DNA from: Veronia nyctiphanis
GTDB lineage: Bacteria; Pseudomonadota; Gammaproteobacteria; Enterobacterales; Vibrionaceae
Assembly: GCF_004116385.1 (NCBI RefSeq)
Contig: NZ_PEIB01000001.1
Span: forward strand, 310,001-374,000
Direction: 5' to 3'
Length of the DNA: 64,000 bases
The notes under the pieces were generated by a model. That model did not search any database, was not told where the DNA came from, and was given only the letters and a program-made list of their open reading frames with translations. Positions 60,139 to 64,000 of this stretch are shown in pieces (position 1 is the first letter of the stretch; the number at the start of each line of letters is the position of its first letter). The translations under genes and the position numbers were made by a program.

Positions 60139-62003
60139 ATGAAAACTATCAAGTTACCAATATTTCTCGCTTTTTTTAGCTTCAGCCTGTCGGCCTATGA
60201 GATAAATTCAACGGGTGATACAGCGCTATCTCCGTCAAAGTTTGTTTCCGATAATGGTTCGCCCGAAGTCATCTTTGAACATGCCAATGCCGAGTGTTTG
60301 TCTAACTGCCGTAAATCCTTGACCATAGGTAATCACAAATATACCTACAGCACTGATTCTTCATTAGTGTCACAGTCTCGCTATCGGCGTGACAGCTGGG
60401 CATTGGTCCAGGAGTCTTACCAAGGTGCTGATAACCATGTCGTTAATTTCTGGATGGTCAATGCTGTTTCTCAATCTCGTTGGGCGAGTATTGGGGAATG
60501 CGCGAGTGCGAAAACGATAGCCATAGATAAAAGTGGCAGACTGATTTGTGTCGATGGCAGTAAACTTCATATCGTCAGCAAAGACGATGCGGAAGAAATT
60601 GAACTCCCTGTTGAACCCATTATCGCTAGTCTCAATAACAACCTTGACGGCGAGTTAGCAATAGCACTGATTGATAAGCAAACTATGGAGCTTCAGGTCT
60701 CGACCTTGTCGCGTCTAGTCAGAGACCCTGATACTGCATGGCAGTCAGTGCAAACTAAACTTCACCTGCGCAGTGACTTTGATGACACATTGGTCGTCTT
60801 TCCCGAGAACGATGAGACAATTGCTGTCGCCAGCTATGAATACGTCAATGTTTTCAATAAAGGGCTTGCGACGTATTTATTTACTTATGGTAAAGCGCCG
60901 ACACGGCGTGTGGTCGCCAACAGCTTTAAGCGAAACTATGGCTTTAACCCGGACTTGTACCTAGAAGATGGCGACTTAATTGTATCGGCATTTGATAGCA
61001 CCCAAGGGGAGCGATATGGCTATCAGATAGCGGTTGACGAGCTTTATGAGCCGGAGCCTTTTCAGTCGTTTTTCAGCTCGCCAGCAAGGGTTGATCTACT
61101 GGCGGGCTATGGCGTGATGAGTGCCAATTGGTTGGTTAACCAAGAAGTCGACATTAGCATGGAATAACTGCTTCAACGGACTATCAGATAAATGATGATG
61201 TGCTTCATAGCAGTTACTTTCAGGGCAGGGTCGATAACCTTCAGATAACCCTTCAATACCTCACAAGCAAGGGAACAGAAAGTGCGTCAAAAGCCGAGAG
61301 AATCGGGACAGACTACATTTCTGGCATCATTGATTTTAACGGCTTCTTTGACGGCGCAGATACCCTTCGTTTCCGAATAGACAGAATGGAGGCCGAGGGC
61401 ACTGCAATTTACCGTGACTCTCAGGGGCAGTCTCTGGTGACAGATTTTGAAACGGCTTATCAGAACACAGATTTACTGTTGATGAGTGAGAGAGGTTTCT
61501 ACTTTGGGCTTGGATATAGCCATTACAAAATGCCCAGCGCTGTGGGTTTTAAATCAACACGTGGCGGACAATCGGGAACGTCTTTTGACAAGCAGTTTGA
61601 AATCGACCGATTTATGTTGTTCGCGGGGAAAGATGAAATTAGCTACGGTGCTAGATACGAAACCTCTTATAGCCGCGTATTTATTGCCCCGCAGTTCGGT
61701 ATCGGTATCAATAAATTATCGGTCAGCGATCAGGCGTTGTTTGATGCTGTAGGAACCTATGGCGATATTTCAGGAAAGTACGCGGTTGCACTCAGCGGCC
61801 AACTTGATCTTGGCTATACGTTTCAACAGCGTTCTGTCGCAGCCTATGGTCTGGGGTATTCAATTCAGCTGGGCTACCGAGCCAAAGCAGATTACACCAT
61901 TCAAGATTGGTTTCCCGAAAATGATGACGGAAGTTGGATGTTGAATTATTCCCGCAGTGATATTTGGCATGGGCCATACCTGCAATTCAACGTGATGTTT
62001 TAA
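60139..62003 (+). CDS. Large outer-membrane protein: beta-propeller-like domain plus C-terminal barrel (frameshifted in this sequence)
   Basis: The product begins MKTIKLPIFLAFFSFSLSAYE, a signal peptide. The first ~340 residues are beta-rich with propeller-like turns ('GRLICVDGSKLHIVSKDDAEEIELP', 'DDTLVVFPENDETIAVASYEYVNVF') and a cysteine pair ('AECLSNCRK'). The frame ends at 61165-61167, but one base restored there ('AGCATGGAATAACTG') gives 'ITASTDYQINDDVLHSSYFQGRVDNLQITL'. It then runs on to a barrel of alternating strands ending 'GPYLQFNVMF' at 62003. The repaired protein has about 621 residues. I do not know its function; I read it as one gene, though two adjacent genes are possible. Confidence 0.75.
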
Positions 62004-62893
62004 GGCAAGCTCCCTTTGGCTTTCTCGCTGAGAAAGTCAATTAACCTTCTTGTGTTGGCATTTTCCGGAGCCTGTCCGGGCCACACCAGATGGTAAGGGA
62101 TTGGCTCGACTTGCCAGTCTTTCAATAGCTCAACTACGTCACCTTTGTTGATATGTGGCACTACCAAAAAAGACGGCGGCGTGGCAATACCCACTCCCAG
62201 CAACGCAAGTTCGCTCATCGCATCGACATTATTCACGCTTATTGCGCTCTCGTAACTTACCTCTGCTTTCTGCTTATTTTTATGAGTAAACTGGCGTTTA
62301 TCTCTCATCATTGTAAGACCTATCCAAGGCCAGCCAGAGAGGTCTTCAAGCTCAGTAGGATTGCCATATTTCTTTATCAATTCACGATGAGCGATGAGTT
62401 TTCTATGAATCACACCAAGTTGTTTGTATTTCAGCGTACTATCAGGCAGCTCGCCAATTCTGACGGCTAAATCTATGTTGTTATCAATTAATGCCTCTCG
62501 CTCATCACTGAAAACCAGAGAAAGGTGAAGCCTTGGAAAGCGCTGGCGAAAGGTGCCCAAATCAGTCAGTAGTTCAGAACGTGAAAATAAGGCGGGAAGT
62601 GAGATCGTGAGTTTCCCTTCAGGGTCGGTATTTTTCGACACAAAATGGTTGATACCTGCATGAGCGCTATTGAGCATTGCTACTGTGTGTTCAAGTAACG
62701 TTCGACCTTCGTGAGTCAAAGACAATTTTCGTGTGGAACGATAAACCAGTGTGGTTCCCAAGCGATTCTCCAGTTGCGAGACATGATAGCTCACAACGGA
62801 AGGGGAGAGGTTGAGAGATACAGATGCGGCGCGGAATGAGCCTTTCTTCGCTACTTCTGCGAATATTGCCATCGACTTGAGGTCTTCTATCAT
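62000..62893 (-). CDS. LysR-family transcriptional regulator
   Basis: The 297-residue regulator has the winged helix at residues 6-65 ('FAEVAKKGSFRAASVSLNLSPSVVSYHVSQLENRLG') and an inducer domain with 'LSLVFSDEREALIDNNIDLAVRIGELPDS'. It belongs to the AaeR/CrgA-like branch. It is divergent from a LysE-type exporter gene, the usual place for the controller of such an exporter, so it probably senses the exported amino acid. Its stop overlaps the last codon of the convergent outer-membrane gene. Confidence 0.88.
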   Translation of the reverse strand: MIEDLKSMAIFAEVAKKGSFRAASVSLNLSPSVVSYHVSQLENRLGTTLVYRSTRKLSLTHEGRTLLEHTVAMLNSAHAGINHFVSKNTDPEGKLTISLPALFSRSELLTDLGTFRQRFPRLHLSLVFSDEREALIDNNIDLAVRIGELPDSTLKYKQLGVIHRKLIAHRELIKKYGNPTELEDLSGWPWIGLTMMRDKRQFTHKNKQKAEVSYESAISVNNVDAMSELALLGVGIATPPSFLVVPHINKGDVVELLKDWQVEPIPYHLVWPGQAPENANTRRLIDFLSEKAKGSLP

Positions 62894-63000
62894 TATTAAA
62901 CTTTTTCGAATAAATAAAATGATTTGTTCTATCTATTAAAGCTTACTGTTCCAAAGTAAACTCGACAAATTAAATGACCTACCTTAATCAGGAATAAACA

Positions 63001-63594
63001 GTGACTCTCATTTTTGCTATGTGTTTGTTCGCATTTACCATGTCAATTACTCCCGGACCAGTAAACATGGTGATCCTAACAAGCGGATTGAAGCATGGCG
63101 TTAGAAGAACGATCCCTTTTGTCGCAGGTTCAACGATAGGATTTATCGCATTACTCGGGATGATAGGTCTGGGGCTTGGTGCGATTCTATCGGGCCTTCC
63201 TGTTTTTGAAGACGTTCTTGCTGTTGCTGGCAGTGTGTTTATTGCTTACTTGGGTTGGCAAATCATGCATTCCGATAGTGAGATGAAAGCGGACGATCAA
63301 CAGTGCCCCGGCTTTTGGCAAGGGGCATTACTGCAGTGGCTTAACCCTAAAGCATGGATTGCCTGTATGTCTGGTATATCCGCGTTTGCACTCCACGATG
63401 AATATGGAAAGCTTGGCGTCTTTTTACTGCTCTACTTTACGATTTGTCTCTTAACGCAATTGAGTTGGGCTATCGTAGGAAGCAAAATCTCCATATTTCT
63501 GTCTGATGATCATTGGCGAAAGTTCATTAACCGAGTAATGGGGGGGAGCCTCATCGCAATTGCAGCTTATTTAGTGTTTACCCACTTCCTGTAA
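63001..63594 (+). CDS. LysE/RhtB-family amino-acid exporter
   Basis: The 197-residue protein has six predicted membrane segments and the family opening 'FTMSITPGPVNMVILTSGLKHGVRRTIPFVAG'. 'GLGLGAILS', 'YLGWQIMHS' and 'LQWLNPKAWIACMSGISAF' follow, matching RhtB/LysE. It would export amino acids or homoserine-like compounds. It starts with GTG at 63001; the LysR gene is divergent, 107 bp away. A terminator follows. Confidence 0.9.
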   Translation: MTLIFAMCLFAFTMSITPGPVNMVILTSGLKHGVRRTIPFVAGSTIGFIALLGMIGLGLGAILSGLPVFEDVLAVAGSVFIAYLGWQIMHSDSEMKADDQQCPGFWQGALLQWLNPKAWIACMSGISAFALHDEYGKLGVFLLLYFTICLLTQLSWAIVGSKISIFLSDDHWRKFINRVMGGSLIAIAAYLVFTHFL

Positions 63595-63616
63595 CATTTT
63601 CGATTTGGAAAAAAGA

Positions 63617-63640
63617 AAAGCCGACGTAATCGTCGGCTTT
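63617..63640. terminator. Bidirectional hairpin after the LysE gene
   Basis: AAAGCCGACG and CGTCGGCTTT form a perfect stem around TAAT, with A-rich sequence before and pyrimidine-rich sequence after. It can serve both convergent genes. Confidence 0.8.
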
Positions 63641-63670
63641 CTCATATATCCCTCGTCGGTAACTCACTGT

Positions 63671-63715
63671 CTGTTAGCGAGTCGTCTGTTAACGAGCTGA
63701 CTGTTAGCGAACAGT
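63671..63715 (+). repeat. Three 15-base tandem repeats at the end of the last gene
   Basis: CTGTTAGCGAGTCGT, CTGTTAACGAGCTGA and CTGTTAGCGAACAGT follow each other directly. The stop codon of the minus-strand gene (63704-63706) is in the third unit. This may be a slippage-prone tail. Confidence 0.6.
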
Positions 63716-64000
63716 TTGACGCTGACGGTTACCGGCAGGTTTTTTTCCTTTCTTTCCGATAGCAGGCGATGAGCGACCGGTTGTCGGTTTTCCGCGACCA
63801 CCACCGTTGCTCTGTGGTTGACCACTATTGCTCGCTTGATCACCAGAATGACGGCTCTTAGGTTTGCCGGACTTCGGATTCGATCCCGCAGTCGATTGGC
63901 TGTTTCCGCCTTTGCCTTTTGCCGGTCGACGGTTTTGTTGGCCGTCTTTTCGGATATCTGGCTGGTTTGGATGTTTAGTCGCGAAACGCTTAGCACCATG
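63704..64000 (-). CDS. C-terminal tail of a basic, low-complexity protein (probably an RNA helicase; 5' end outside the window)
   Basis: In this frame 98 residues are open to the window edge. They begin 'HGAKRFATKHPNQPDIRKDG' and continue as a Gly/Asn/Gln/Ser-rich, strongly basic tail ('GNSQSTAGSNPKSGKPKSRHSG', 'GKKGKKPAGNRQRQTVR'). Such tails are typical of DEAD-box RNA helicases like RhlE. I prefer it over the overlapping frame beginning at 63999, which lacks low-complexity tail character and is Val/Ala/Arg-rich in the way of a shifted frame. Helicase identity is a guess since the core is outside the window. Confidence 0.55.
   Translation of the reverse strand, partial: HGAKRFATKHPNQPDIRKDGQQNRRPAKGKGGNSQSTAGSNPKSGKPKSRHSGDQASNSGQPQSNGGGRGKPTTGRSSPAIGKKGKKPAGNRQRQTVR

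Noticed and set aside
1474-62003. Wholesale pseudogene formation
   Set aside because: Breaks occur in essential genes such as plsX and holB, are all single-base losses, and leave the rest of each gene fully conserved; sequencing error explains them better.
63664-63999. A 111-codon minus-strand frame starting at 63999
   Set aside because: It is Val/Ala/Arg-rich and runs through the 15-base repeats; the overlapping frame gives a typical Gly/Asn/Gln/Lys-rich helicase tail and is open to the window edge.
1-64000. tRNA or rRNA genes
   Set aside because: No cloverleaf with the GTTCRA motif and no rRNA-like stretch was recognised in the intergenic regions.

Overview
The window is a stretch of a gammaproteobacterial chromosome, most likely Vibrionaceae. 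I cannot fix the genus; an Enterovibrio/Grimontia/Photobacterium-like organism is my guess. The reasons are the gene order yceF / yceD-rpmF-plsX-fabH-fabD-fabG-acpP-fabF-pabC-mltG-tmk-holB-tatD-ptsG, a TfoX/Sxy competence-type regulator, a standalone homologue of the V. cholerae VC1899 (DUF1887) protein, and a dgkA-eptA pair. Base composition looks mid-range and fairly even; I see no prophage, insertion sequence, tRNA, rRNA or CRISPR array.

Layout. 1-11.9 kb: HAD phosphatase (5' end cut), yceF, then the ribosomal protein L32 / fatty-acid / folate / replication cluster. 12-15.7 kb: glucose PTS permease (broken by an in-frame amber codon), LysO lysine exporter, TfoX-type regulator. 15.8-24.2 kb: DsdC-like regulator, outer-membrane and DUF945 proteins, CBS protein, LEA14-like lipoprotein, MATE exporter, dgkA-eptA lipid A modification pair. 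24.3-29 kb: zntA behind a MerR-type promoter, udp, CARF-nuclease (Card1/VC1899 family). 29.3-36.4 kb: one giant acidic repeat protein (2331 aa when repaired) with adhesin/type-I-secretion-like ends. 36.4-41.8 kb: ugpQ, YccS-type FUSC protein, helicase IV. 41.9-52.5 kb: Fur-box hypothetical gene, Qnr/McbG-like pentapeptide protein, and a Fur-box operon of an oversized GltB plus a CysJ-like diflavin reductase, then a FAN1-type VRR-NUC nuclease. 52.7-64 kb: ydiJ, a VOC protein, a tiny membrane protein, outer-membrane proteins, ygfF, two crotonases, a LysR/LysE pair, and the tail of a basic RNA-helicase-like protein.

Data quality dominates the reading. I count fifteen well-supported single-base losses inside otherwise intact genes, including yceD, plsX, fabH, holB, udp and gltB, plus a probable sixteenth at the fabF start. 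Every one is a loss, never a gain, and many lie in short homopolymers. This points to uncorrected sequencing error rather than gene decay, so I annotate each as one gene with a noted frameshift. Two lesions differ in kind: the TGG-to-TAG change in ptsG and an exact 55-bp tandem duplication in the giant gene.

The most interesting biology is (i) the Fur-box gltB + diflavin reductase operon, which suggests an iron-responsive glutamate synthase that does not use GltD; (ii) the giant repeat protein with paired cysteines and no RTX repeats; and (iii) the CARF nuclease with no CRISPR system in the window.
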